Source: Acanthaster planci
Taxonomy: Eukaryota > Echinodermata > Asteroidea > Valvatida > Acanthasteridae
Assembly: GCF_001949145.1 (NCBI RefSeq)
Contig: NW_019091356.1
Location: 4,489,211 to 4,553,210 of the forward strand
Length of the DNA stretch: 64,000 nt
Direction of reading: 5' to 3'
The notes below the pieces were generated by a model, which was not told where the DNA came from, ran no database searches, and was given only the letters and a program-made list of their open reading frames with translations. The stretch's first letter is position 1. The number at the start of each line of letters is the position of its first letter. Below, piece by piece: positions 51,131 to 62,418 of this stretch. The position numbers and the translations under genes were made by a program.

Positions 51131-51136
51131 AATAAA
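51131..51136 (+). promoter_or_regulatory. Candidate polyadenylation signal for MOB4
   Basis: AATAAA about 490 bp downstream of the MOB4 stop codon. A further AATAAA-type sequence occurs near 51761, so the true 3' end may be later. Confidence 0.45.
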
Positions 51137-51427
51137 GGGGATTCTTTAAAAAACAATACAGGCAATTCACAATGCAGTGCGCCACCAAGAGGTTATCACG
51201 GAGAGGCCTTTTTGCAGTTCTTTATGGGCTAGTCGACAAAGTCTCATTCACTTACTCTGCTGTGCATGAAAAACTTTAACTATTTCAGAAAGTTTGTTTA
51301 TTTTGGTTGAAAATTCAATATTGCTCATTGAGAATTGGTGTTAGGTTGTTCAAAATGATGGTTTGTGTGGTGCAGGAAATGCCTATGTATGAAGTGCGCT
51401 TAATCGCGGCAGTGTGTTGACCGTAAC

Positions 51428-51485
51428 CTTGAAAAGTGGCCCGTCTGCAGCAAACTCTTGAAAAGTGGCCTGTCTGCAGCAAACT
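51428..51485. repeat. 29-bp tandem duplication
   Basis: Two adjacent 29-bp units starting CTTGAAAAGTGGCC differ at one base (C/T), with the first four bases of a third unit following. Near-identity suggests a recent duplication. Confidence 0.9.
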
Positions 51486-52307
51486 CTTGGTGGCGTGCTG
51501 TATTGTGAATCGCCTGTGTTACTGGCAGCTTTACAATTCCAAAGCATTGAAATTTCCGGTGCAAATATGTGTGTCATTGCCTTGTGTGTGTTAGGCTCTT
51601 TACTCTTTTCTTTTGAGAAAAGTTTGACAATGATAGGTTGTTTGTTGTTTTTGTGCATTAATTATGTTCCCTGGAAGAAAGTGGTTAAAACTTTCTTTAC
51701 TCGTAAATCATATTTCTTAAGTGTATAGAATGTGGTTATTTATTTGGATATTGTTTTCAGCAATAAACAAGTGAGAGACTTGTTGAAAAGAAGACTTTTG
51801 ATTTCTTTCGTGAATGTTTTTTTTGTAAAATTGAAGGTTCCAGTGCTGGTTATCACTTTCGTCTCTCCCGAGACTAAAATGACAAAAAGTTTAATTGATG
51901 GGGAAAACCAATCAGTTGTATGGCCCACTTAAAAGTCCATGCAGTGCTATAAAATTCTCAAGTAGTATTTTCTCATCCCAAGTTATTATGTCATTGAAAT
52001 CTAACTTCTCTTTGGATTCACACGTAAGTTTGGTCCTTTTTATACACACCAGCAACAATATTGTTGCTGGTAGAAAAGATTACAGGAAGATAGGATTGTT
52101 TTGATGAGGTTCGGTATCACCCTCAAGTGTGGTTATCTTCTTGCGTCTACGTACCCCACCAGCGTAATCTTCAGCAGTGACGGTAAAATATGATAAAACA
52201 TTTGATGAATTTTATTGAAGTTTGATGGACACCTATGACGCATATTCATTTCAAATTGTCTGTTGAAAATCACTTGTTGGACCTGCATTAGTTGATCAAT
52301 CCTGGAA

Positions 52308-55300
52308 ATGTCTACTCCAAAGATGAGCAGTTTGTGGAATTCATTCAAGGGATGGTGAGTACCGATTGATTTGTTGTGGATGCAAGTCGTTTATCTTGAA
52401 TTTAAAGTCATAGGAAAATCCTTGCAGCATTTGTTCCAGTAGGAAGGTATTTTATGAATAATATGATATCGGAGCAGTTCTCTAGGATGGTTTTCTATTG
52501 TGCAGTTTGGAATAAAACATGCATGTTTAATCATTCTGATTTATCAGTTGACGTGTTGAATCCATAGGTCGCTAAAGAACAAACCTGATGACAGCAGACC
52601 AATACTTGCCTCATCACCCCTCGAAGGAGAGAGCTACAAACTGGAAGATGTTTTTTATATGGAAGAGGAGATGCAGTCCATGGATCCTGCTGGACCTGGG
52701 CCTTGCCCAGAGACGGGCATTGAGGAACCTGTCGTACCCAGGAGGCAGAGACGTAGTTCCTTTGTGGCAATGGATAGGAGGATAACACTATTGTGGAATG
52801 ATGTGTGGGTGCAGACAAAGGTGAAGAGGAGAGGGAAGATTTGTGAGAAGATTTGTGGGAGGCTGGAGGAGCGACCCAAAGTGATACTAAGAGGAGGTGG
52901 GTCTTGGATTGTCTCAAACTTCTCTAAGATAGCGTCTCTCTTTTGGTACATTGTGTCACATACGTGCATAATTGCATATGGTACCTTTTATCGTCACTAT
53001 TCTTTAACTTAACCTCTGAGTTCTTGTTTCCAGTGAGTGGTTTAGCAAGACCAGGGAATCTGATTGCTATTATGGGAGCAAGGTGAGAAATTTGTCTTCA
53101 ATCCAAATATAATTTATTTCTCAGTAAGTTTAAAATGTTACAAATTTATGTTAATTTTTAATATCATTATCTTACTGTGTGGGAAATTGTTTGAACACTT
53201 GCTCTATCATTTCTGAGTTCATTCATATATTTCTGCAGTGGCGCTGGCAAATCAACCCTGATGAATGTTTTGACTGAGCACAGTCTTGGAAGCTTAGAGG
53301 TCAGAGGTCAAGTATCAGTGAGTGATTCAATTAAAATACTACCATACATGGATGAGGTATCAACGTATATCCAACAGGAGGATGTGTTTGTTGGATCCCT
53401 CACCGTCAGAGAGCATCTCATTCTTCAGGTGTGTAATTTTTGTTTGTGTTGAAAAGATCTTAGAACTTCACTGTAAATGGCCTGGATTCTTCTACCAAAA
53501 TCGAAAGATGACTCGCTTGATTGTGATTATCCAATTTAACATCCACATTACCAAAATCACATCTAAACCAGAAATATCATCTGTGATTATGTTGTTATTA
53601 AAGATATAGCATCACATCCAATGGTATCCTCTTTCACTGTCTTGCTACCAAGGCAGGAACTGAAAACAAGACATTTGGACTGCTGTTCTGGTTCCATGAA
53701 TCTGAGCCTTCAGGATTCGTGGTGGTATCTTCTTAGTTTGAGTGGCCAGTAAAGAATTATTGCTGTATTTTATATCTCTGAATTAAACACCTTCGAGAGC
53801 TGTTAAAACAGTTGGTGAAGTGGAATGTTGGATTTGTTCCAGGCGAGACTGAGGATGTCAAGAGGAATCAGTTTGGAAAGAAAGTTAGAACGTGTGGAGG
53901 ATATCCTGGAGCAGGTGAGGCAAGTTTAGAAATGAATGGATGAATTGGAGAGATGTACTTCTGGGTAGATTCCAGTTTTGAATGATAGTATGACTGTCTA
54001 CATAGGCACCCAGCTAAGGATTCATCCCAAACGTGACAATTTTGCTGTTGAATTTTTTTAAAGCTATCACTAGTGAAATGTGCAGATTCAAGGATTGGTA
54101 ATCCGAAGACATCTGGAATATCGGCCGGGGAGAGAAAGCGGCTGTCATTTGCATCTGAGGTCAGTTTATCATTTCCATTTGTCATTTCCAAGCAGTAGTG
54201 ACAAGCATTGTACAAGCAAGCATCAGAGAAAATACTTGACAAGGGATATTAATTAATAGGTTGTGAATTGTACAAGGGCTTTCCTGTCATCATTAATTGT
54301 TCCTGTGTTTGGCCACTTTTACTTCTGTCTTCCTCTTCCAAATGCTGTTTCATTCTTTGTCCCAGCTTCTGACCAACCCACCACTTCTCTTCTGTGACGA
54401 GCCTACATCTGGTCTGGATTCCTACATGTCTGAGACGCTAATCAGTATGTTACGTCAACTTGCTCTTGAAGGCCATACTATTCTCTGCACCATTCACCAG
54501 CCATCGTCAGATATCTACTCCATGTTTGACCGGTAAGAGATGCCCAGACTGCAGAAATCTGAATGAACTTAAACAAATCTTGTGTCATCTCTTGGAGTGG
54601 AAGCAGGGAAAAGAGGGCCAGTCCTTCCCCCCCCACACACACTTTTGGCAGGTAGGTCCTGTGATGGTGTGGGGCTTAATGGATTAATCTATTAAATACC
54701 TGATGGTCTCGCTACTCGCCCCCATTTTGAAAACCACTCCACTGCTATTAATTACATATCACACTATGTCTGTGATATTTGACCAGAAATGCACGAGTGT
54801 ATTTCTGTTTATACCCAGTTTGATCCTGATTGCTGACGGACGATGTGCTTATCAAGGCGATGTAGACAAGGCAGTGGCTTATTTCGCCAGACTTGGTTAC
54901 CAGTCACCTGATGATTACTGCCCTGCTGATTTCTTCATTGACACACTTTCCATCAGACCTGGCGAAGAAAAAAACTGCCACAGCAGAGTCGATGTAAGAG
55001 GCCATTCATCAAAATCAAAACTAAAATATGATCACCATAAACTCTTGGTTAACCATGTACACTTAGCTGCAGACTGACTCTTTTCAAATTGATTGCTTTC
55101 TGAAAGCATTTACAGACCAGTAATGCATTAATGTGATACAGGAGTCGGGATGTACTAAATGTCCTCCGATATTTTTGCTGTTTTTTGTAACATTTGAGTG
55201 TGATGTGTTCCTGGTCTTCAGGTTCTGTGTAATGCCTTCGCCTGTAGTACTGAGTCCAGAGTCGTCCAGGCCAGTATTGAGGAGGAGATCTTTCAAGCCA

Positions 55301-58300
55301 GGACTGTATATGTAAGAGATTAGGAGACAGGTGGATGTTAAGAGGGACTTGTATTAACCGTGATGAGAACAGCTGTCTTAAATGGGGACTGTAGAAAGAT
55401 AATTGTATTTGGTTTTCGTGAAAAATTTCAAATACAGGGTTATCCACCCCAAGTTGAAGTGCACCCCCTAGCGACAAAAGAAAGACAGATGGTTGTAAGT
55501 TTTCCAAGCGGGTTCTTGCACACGTTCTGCGTGTACGCAAAGACCATACGATAAGGAATACATTTGTTACGCGTACTTGGCATGCTCAGCGTCTAACGGG
55601 TCATTGATCTCCATTATAAATGCGCGCCTATGCAGTAAGTACCAAAAAACACACGCCCTCTTTTGTTCCGCTCGGAGCGGATAGCGGATATGCTTGTCCA
55701 TAATGTTATGTGACATTTTTGGTTCGGCTTTCAAACTGCAGTTGAATGGCTCGACGAAATTAAAAGGACAGGCCTCAGTGTTCCAACTCAAGTGTGTTAC
55801 TTTCATCGGTATACCATTAAAATTAACCCTTATTTGTGATCTTTTTTCTACAGGAATCAAATGATGATCTCCCATCAAGAACAAGGTAGGTCTACATGTA
55901 TCCTTAACCAGAATTCTTTTCCAGGCACTCCCCCCCCCACCCTACCCCTAAATTTTTCTGTGGTAGAAATTCATTCTTTGAAATCACTTCCTCTGTCATC
56001 TTTAACAAAGATACAGGGCCACCTGCTGGCAGCAGGTCTGTCTTCTCCTCTGGCGATGTGCGATAGATGTCCTCCGTGAGCCATCGTTGCTAAAGTCATA
56101 TCTTGTAACATCCATCGTGAGTTCATTTATCTTCAACACAAGACTTCTTTCTAATATTTCTTCTTGTGTGAAAGTGGGACATAGGTCGGACTCCTATTGA
56201 CTTCCCCAACACATGGCTACTTTGTTCTCTGTTAATGTTACCAGGAATTTGGGAGACTTAAGAAATCTTGCTTAGATGCTTGATCCTTTCTGATTGATTG
56301 ATAATTAAACCACATATGAGGCTGATCATAGGCTGTTGTGTCCCGCAGGGTCTTGGCATCTTTCTTGGACTTTTGTATTTGAACCAACCCTACAATCAAT
56401 CCTCCATCCAAAACATCAATGGCTTTCTCTTCCTGATAGTTGTACAGATCAGTACAACCACACCTGCCAGAATTGCTGCAGTAAGTACTTTAAGAGAATT
56501 ATAGAGTGAGTGCAGCACAGGAACTGTCGCCTGCAAGTTGTGGTTCGAAATCTGGCTGTAGTTCAACCCAACTTTCTTTTCTGGAATAAATTTAATTATG
56601 AGGATGTGAGCGTGGATGTGTGGGAGGATGTTCTGTCACTTTGCTCATACACTTTCTTGACAAAAAAAAAGATAAGCAGAAAAACGATAGATTAGAAAAC
56701 AATGGTTTCAGTGAGATTTGAATATTTGCTTTCTTGAACACTGGATTGGTGCTCAACCAGTGGAGTTATTCCTGTCTGAGTTGACTGTCTTCTTAGTATT
56801 TATTGTCTTTGCTGAAGTTTTAAACATTTTGGTGGTTGGCCTTTCCCCAGTGCCCCATCCCACCCCACCCCACCCCATCCAACCCCACCCCATCNNNNNN
56901 NNNNNNNNNNNNNNNNNNNNNNNNNNNNNNNNNNNNNNNNNNNNNNNNNNNNNNNNNNNNNNNNNNNNNNNNNNNNNNNNNNNNNNNNNNNNNNNNNNNN
57001 NNNNNNNNNNNNNNNNNNNNNNNNNNNNNNNNNNNNNNNNNACCCCACCCACCCCACCCCACCCCACCCCACTCCAGCCTCCTTCTGAGATTGATACTTA
57101 CCTTTTCACTCTTTGTTATTTTGTTCTTATGCAGGTCATTCCAAATGAGGTCCCACTCGTCAGTAGAGAACACCGCAGTGGAATGTACTCTACAACTTGG
57201 TACTTCTTGGCAAGATTTTCCATCGAGGTAGTTATTTTATCCTCCATTACTAATAATCTTGGAAACAGCACAGGAAGTGGCCAGAGGTAAAGTACTGTTG
57301 CCAAGAACCTGCAACAAAGTACAGGAATAAAACTTTCTAGGAAAGGAGAAGGTAGGAAAAACATGGACATTTCAGCATTGCTGTGTGTAGACATACAGAC
57401 TTATTTTGGATGTGGAATGTTTTTCTTGTCCATATCGTTTAGATTTGTAATTGGAGAGAAAAACCTGGTTGTCTGACAACTTTTCCTGTCCTTTTTTTTC
57501 ATTGCAGATAGTTACTCATGTTTCTCAGAGTCTCGTCGTTTTTGGAATCGCTTACTACATGATTGGTGGGCACATTTTTTATTTCAAATACAGTCCAAAT
57601 TGTTTTGATTTTTAAGAATGTTGGCAATTTTTGTAAAATAATTGGAGAAAGTTAACGAATTTTTTTATTTGTACCAAAACAAAACACAGACTATATGCTC
57701 CTTCTTTAAAGTACAGCTTATCAACTAAACCTATGATCTTGTAAAAATGAGAAATACACATACAGTATGGGGTAGGTTTGGGGCTCAGTAACCAAGTTGT
57801 GGAATTTCCTTGTGGCCTCTTTTCTGTTCCATTTTGATATTTTTTCCTGGAATTGCCCAATTTAGCATTGGGTTTTAACCAGATGTCTGCTTTCTCTATT
57901 TTTACAGGGTTGAACAGGAATATATTAAGCTTCCTTGTTGCCATGGGAACCACCGCCTTGATGGCAGTAACATCTGTAAGCTTTGGTAAGCCCTGCCCAT
58001 AAAAACAATATTAAACCTCTGATCAAGACAACTAATTTAAATTCAAAGATAAAAATGATACCTTGTATGCCTTAAAAGCTAATGTGAATCTTTTCAAACA
58101 GTTTCTTTGATAACATGTTAAAGCATCCGAGTGTAGATATCCGTGTTGACAGTTGCAAAATTCCGTACAAGGTTAAAAACACCTGTCCAAAGAATCCCCT
58201 GCCCAACACACACAGTCACCCCTACCTGTTTTACATACAAAAAGTGGACGTTCTTTGTTCTCCTGTGGTTAAGGAAACTTGGGGAAAATGCTCCTTTTTC

Positions 58301-59829
58301 TCCCACTAGGATAACTTCTTCGAGCTGGATTTTTTATGATGATTTCCTGGACTGTTCTTTTGCCATAGATAACCCCGACCCCAAAATGCCTCCGAAGCTG
58401 TTTTTCAGAGAGGGGAAAACATTGTGTGGAAGTGTGCGAGTCCACACAATGCCATTGCACCCTGCATTATGTGGACTTCTTTTGTGCAGAAGTCCACTCG
58501 ATGCATGCCACGCCTGCACAGTCGCACACTCACAAAAGAAGAAAAGAAAACAAAACATGGAACATTAGTTTACTCTCTCAATATGACGTCGTTCCATCTG
58601 ATTGCAGGGCACAGCAGGCATCAGACTTATTATGCCCCTCTTTAAATCACACAAGACACGAGCAACAGTTATTGTTCAGTGAGGACAGGTGCATTCTTGT
58701 TTTATGACTGCTTTGGGGTATTTTCCCGGACAAACTTTGTTCAAGCTGTGATACCCAGATCTCGGAGTGTTCCCTGGGTGGAAAACTCTGGTTTCTAGAG
58801 ACTTTTTTCCCCCAACTTTAATCACACTCACGTTGCCTACGTGTCTCTGTATGTTCTTAAGCATTCTGAACATAATGCCTTATGTGAGTGCAAGGTCGAT
58901 GAAATTAAGTGTGGTTTGACAGTATTCAAGTGGGAGAGTAAAACCTAAGTGATTGATCGAAGATTTACTTGAAAAGACGTGACCTGGTTGATCTATGTAG
59001 GTTGGATTCCAGGTGCAACTTTTTTTTAGGAGTTTAAGGATTGGCTGCAGTAAAAGTAATGTTTGTCTTCAATGATAGTTTTGTTTATTTTGCAGGTGTC
59101 TTTCTCTCAGTAGTCAGCCCAACTTCAGAGATCGCTCTCAATCTCATGATTCCAATCTTCTTCCTCTTTACATTATTTGGAGGTTTCTACATGAATCCAC
59201 TGTAAGTGTTAGTCAAAGCCTGCATGCTACATTTGAGAGTAAAAGAAGAGTGAAAAAGGATGGAAATCTTTTGAACCGCTTGGTAGTTCCGCAGTGTTTC
59301 CCCTTTGGTGCGCTGCCTAAATTAGTTGTACACTACAAAAGGGGCAGCCATTTTGCTCGCGGAGTGTGGTGCTGTATTGTTAGAAAAAACTTCCTCTGTT
59401 TTTTATGGGTGGTAATCAGAGTTCTTCAAAGTCCTCTTTTTGGCCCCCAGAACCACACCGGTTTACTTTATTTGGGTCCGATTTGTGAGCTGGTACCCGG
59501 CTGTGTATGGGATGCTACAGGTGAACCAGTGGGTTACCATCCAAACTTTGGGTAAGGAAATTCTTGTTCTAGATGCATGTACAAAAAGTAAGGAAAAAAA
59601 TGGCAGATTCTATGAGTTTAAATTTTGTACAAATGAGGGAGGAAAAAACTTACAAAAGTTGTCTCCCGCGGTACTAAATGTTGAAAGATTAAAGGTGCAT
59701 AATGAGGTTTCTTTGAAACTTTGTATTCTTGTCACTGATTTTTGTTCTTGCTAAGACTGTGAGTTGAACTGCACTCAACCTTGTTTGGAAAATGGACAGC
59801 AGGTTTTGAGCAAATACGGCTATGAAGAG
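52308..59829 (+). CDS. White-like ABCG half-transporter, 18 exons, C-terminal exon missing from window (665 codons)
   Basis: ABCG membrane half-transporter, expected to dimerise and export small hydrophobic substrates; substrate unknown. Exons: 52308-52354, 52568-52896, 53034-53082, 53239-53428, 53843-53914, 54064-54159, 54366-54532, 54819-54993, 55222-55311, 55854-55885, 56011-56116, 56349-56480, 57135-57227, 57508-57565, 57908-57985, 59096-59201, 59451-59551, 59756-59829; junctions are GT-AG, phases agree and the sum is 1995 nt. The ATPase comes first, as in all ABCG proteins: Walker A GASGAGKST (140-148), Q-loop [17 protein letters not shown], signature ISAGE (248-252), Walker [14 protein letters not shown] (Asp272, Glu273), H-loop His305 in TIHQPSS. 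The membrane half follows from about 425, with [31 protein letters not shown], an aromatic segment [19 protein letters not shown] and a Cys-bearing last extracellular loop (CELNCTQPC). The ATG at 52308 follows an in-frame TGA at 52293. The last transmembrane helix and tail, about 35 residues, are not found. Confidence 0.92.
56853..57090. repeat. (CCCCA)n minisatellite around an assembly gap
   Basis: CCCCA/CCCCAT units run from about 56853 into the gap and resume from 57042 to about 57070. The minus strand is TGGGG repeats, a pattern able to form G-quadruplexes. It sits in the ABCG intron between exons 12 and 13; the protein aligns across it without loss. Confidence 0.85.
56895..57041. other. 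Assembly gap (147 N)
   Basis: Unsequenced bases inside the CCCCA minisatellite, so the true length is unknown. Long open frames that cross it are artefacts. Confidence 0.99.
58120..58174 (+). repeat. Dispersed 55-bp repeat, copy A
   Basis: Begins AAAGCATCCGAGTGTAGATA and ends CCGTACAAGGTT. The reverse complement of 62364-62418 matches it at all but two positions. It lies in the ABCG intron between exons 15 and 16. Confidence 0.85.
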
Positions 59830-61499
59830 GTATTTCTGAGCTTTTAAACAGGATTCCATTTCACCGCCAAATCATTAGTTTCACGGTCAACATCTGCCAG
59901 TGATCACGTGACCCCCAACCCTGTGTTATCCGCGGGGGGAAACATGTTGAGCTATCCACATGTGCAGGGAATCTGGAGGGACAGATGGGTGCCTTTCAAG
60001 TAGACTGAATGCAGTTTTTGTTGGATGGCAAGGTGTCATTTGCAGATCACTAGAATAAGATGGGTGTTGGTTTGGCATTTTTTGTAAGCATTAATACTTG
60101 CATAACAGAACTATTCTGAGCATTTGAAAGTTCTGGAGAAAGGGATCACTGATGAAAAAGGACTATTTCACTTCAATTTTCTTCCAGAAGTTACAATTGA
60201 ACTCTCAAAAGTCTGTGTCTGTGCTATTCTGGTTAGGGATGCTGTTTTTCTGTCAAGATATCTCCCAGGAGTGCAACAAAAGTAATAAACACCTGTCCTG
60301 AAATATGTGATAAATCATGAAAATGTCTACCCCCAACACTCATAAACAGGTGGTGGTTAAATTTATCTGAGGAAATGGCCCTGTAAAACCCGCAGACAGC
60401 GACTGCGGTCAAATGCTGTTTTTCCTGGCATTCCATGCCAAATGGTACCAATTAGTATAACTTATGGTTAGTACCTTTAAAGCTAAGTAATCTCATAAGG
60501 AAGCCGTTCTGGCCTTGAGGTGAGATATAAAACGGGTTGCATAGTGTTGACAGGTACGCTTAATAAACCGGGTCATTATTGTAGAACAGTTCATTGTTCA
60601 AAATCCCCGAGAAAAATGCACCATCTTGCGTGCTTATTTTATCCAGGAAACTATAAGCAATGAACATTTTCACGTGAAGTCTTCATGTATATATGTAGGT
60701 TTCTTGAAAGGCACAAATGGTGATGTAACCACTTTGTTTTCCGAGCTGAATATTTTAGGCCTATCCGCTCCACTCATTACTACTTGTACAGAAACCTCAC
60801 CTACAAATTAATACATGTACTCATTCAATAATGATGACCTTCATTGCAAAAACTGTGTTCTGCGACAAAGCTCAAATAACCCCACTTTTAAACACTCTCT
60901 GGCCCTCGGTTTGTGAGCATATTGAATACCAAGCATGTTTATGGTATTGATAAAGTGTTAGCGATTGCCTATTGACGTTTGGGAATTGGACACATAATGT
61001 TCAGTTTATGAAGATGTTTATTTGCTAAACTCAGTTTTCAGTGTGTTGAAATGAAGGTTAGTCCCCTGCTGAAAAGTTCCAGTGCCCCTGTATGCCCCCT
61101 TGAGAAACGAGGGTAATAGTTACCAAACTTCTGCTTCAAAGAACACTTATTCACTTGCATGCAGTCGCTGCTATCGAGTTTAACACATTTGACTTGTCTA
61201 CTCCCTTGACAGGTGTTATGGTAGCTAGATAGTTCGTCTGACAGATGATCGCTGTCAAGCCGACATTAAAAACCAATCTTATATCAGATACCACAGGGTT
61301 AGACCACATTTATCTGACATGATATAAAAGTCAAGGGTACCGGATGAACACCAACGTGACCTTATCAGCCGAACTGTCAAAATGTGACTCGTTCTTTGTT
61401 AGGCATTTAAGTTCCCACATGGTTTAGTGTTTTCGAAGACAGTGGTATACGTGCTGTGCACAAGGGCATTAGTGGATGGTGGGCCGGGCAAAGGGGGCA

Positions 61500-62260
61500 T
61501 TCCCCCCCCCACCCCAGAGCCTTTTCTCAATAAAATGCAAATTTCAATTTCCTTCCTTTAAAAAGCGTGTGAAAACCACCAAGTGCAGCCTCACTCCCCA
61601 AAATACCTCAGAAACAGTAGTACAACAAGTTTAACCCCCCCCCCCTCAATTTGACTTGTCTTTATGAGGAAGAGTATCTGCCTCTGTGGTGAAATTGTCT
61701 CCATAAAGGTATCTATGAAAAGGAGCATGGGCGTAAATCCAATGGGATGGGGGTATATACCCCCCCCCACACACACCCGCACACTTTTAGGGGGGGACGG
61801 GCTATTGAAGCATCCCCTCCCCCCTTTTGGCAAGCAAATATGGAAGCGTGTTATGGGGAATTTTTCAGACTTTGCATCCAATATCACTCAAAAAAGGAAA
61901 AGAATTTGTTAAAAGCCATAAATTTGTCATTCTGAATGCATACATAATAAATACAGATGTATACCAATATCACGAACATCGATCATGTCGAGTCCTATGG
62001 TGTCAACCTCCTCCCCCTCGCACTTTTCAAATTTCCAGGGCGAGGCAGTCATCCCCCCCCTCCATCTTTCCTCATCCCCCAATTTCTGGCACAGATTTAC
62101 GCCATTAAAAGGGAAACTATATTAATTCCGTTAGACTTCAAAGCGTGTTACTGTCGGAGTCCACTCTTGATTCCGCGCGCTTAGTTAAGAGTTTAGAAGT
62201 GAAGGGTTTTGACAAAGCCAAAAGGGATGTCACTACTTGAGATGTTTCCCCCCCCCAAAG
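61500..62260. repeat. Cluster of C/G homopolymer tracts, probable dispersed repeats
   Basis: Runs of seven or more C occur near 61502, 61637, 61760, 62053 and 62250, and a run of seven or more G near 61790, including the perfect palindrome GGGGGTATATACCCCC at 61749-61764. The alternation of C and G tracts suggests inverted termini of short non-autonomous elements; boundaries cannot be set by eye. Confidence 0.5.
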
Positions 62261-62363
62261 TGGCACATGACAAGAGTGATGCCCTAGCAATTTGTTTTCG
62301 TAGTTGACATTTTAATCAACATAGTGGTCAACATTTTAGTCAACGCAGTACATGTATTCTGTA

Positions 62364-62418
62364 AACCTTGTACGGAATTTTGAAACTGTCAACATGGATA
62401 TCTACACTCGGATGCTTT
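62364..62418 (-). repeat. Dispersed 55-bp repeat, copy B (inverted)
   Basis: Inverted copy of 58120-58174 with two mismatches, 4.2 kb away in the region downstream of ABCG exon 18. A transcript through both could pair over the full length. Confidence 0.85.

Larger units (their letters stand above)
50638..52307. other. MOB4 3' UTR and spacer to the ABCG gene
   Basis: No recognised coding exon. It includes a (TA)n stretch at 51011-51033, two exact-phase 29-bp units at 51428-51485 and the inferred MOB4 polyadenylation site. The ABCG promoter should lie in the right half; no TATA or CpG patch is obvious. Confidence 0.5.

Noticed and set aside
56718-57290. 190-aa frame and four others spanning the N gap
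   Set aside because: They run through unsequenced bases and the CCCCA repeat. Only 57135-57227 is a real ABCG exon.
58143-58568. 141-aa frame between ABCG exons 15 and 16
   Set aside because: Contains the dispersed 55-bp repeat and has no transporter or other domain; ABCG phases join directly from 57985 to 59096 without it.
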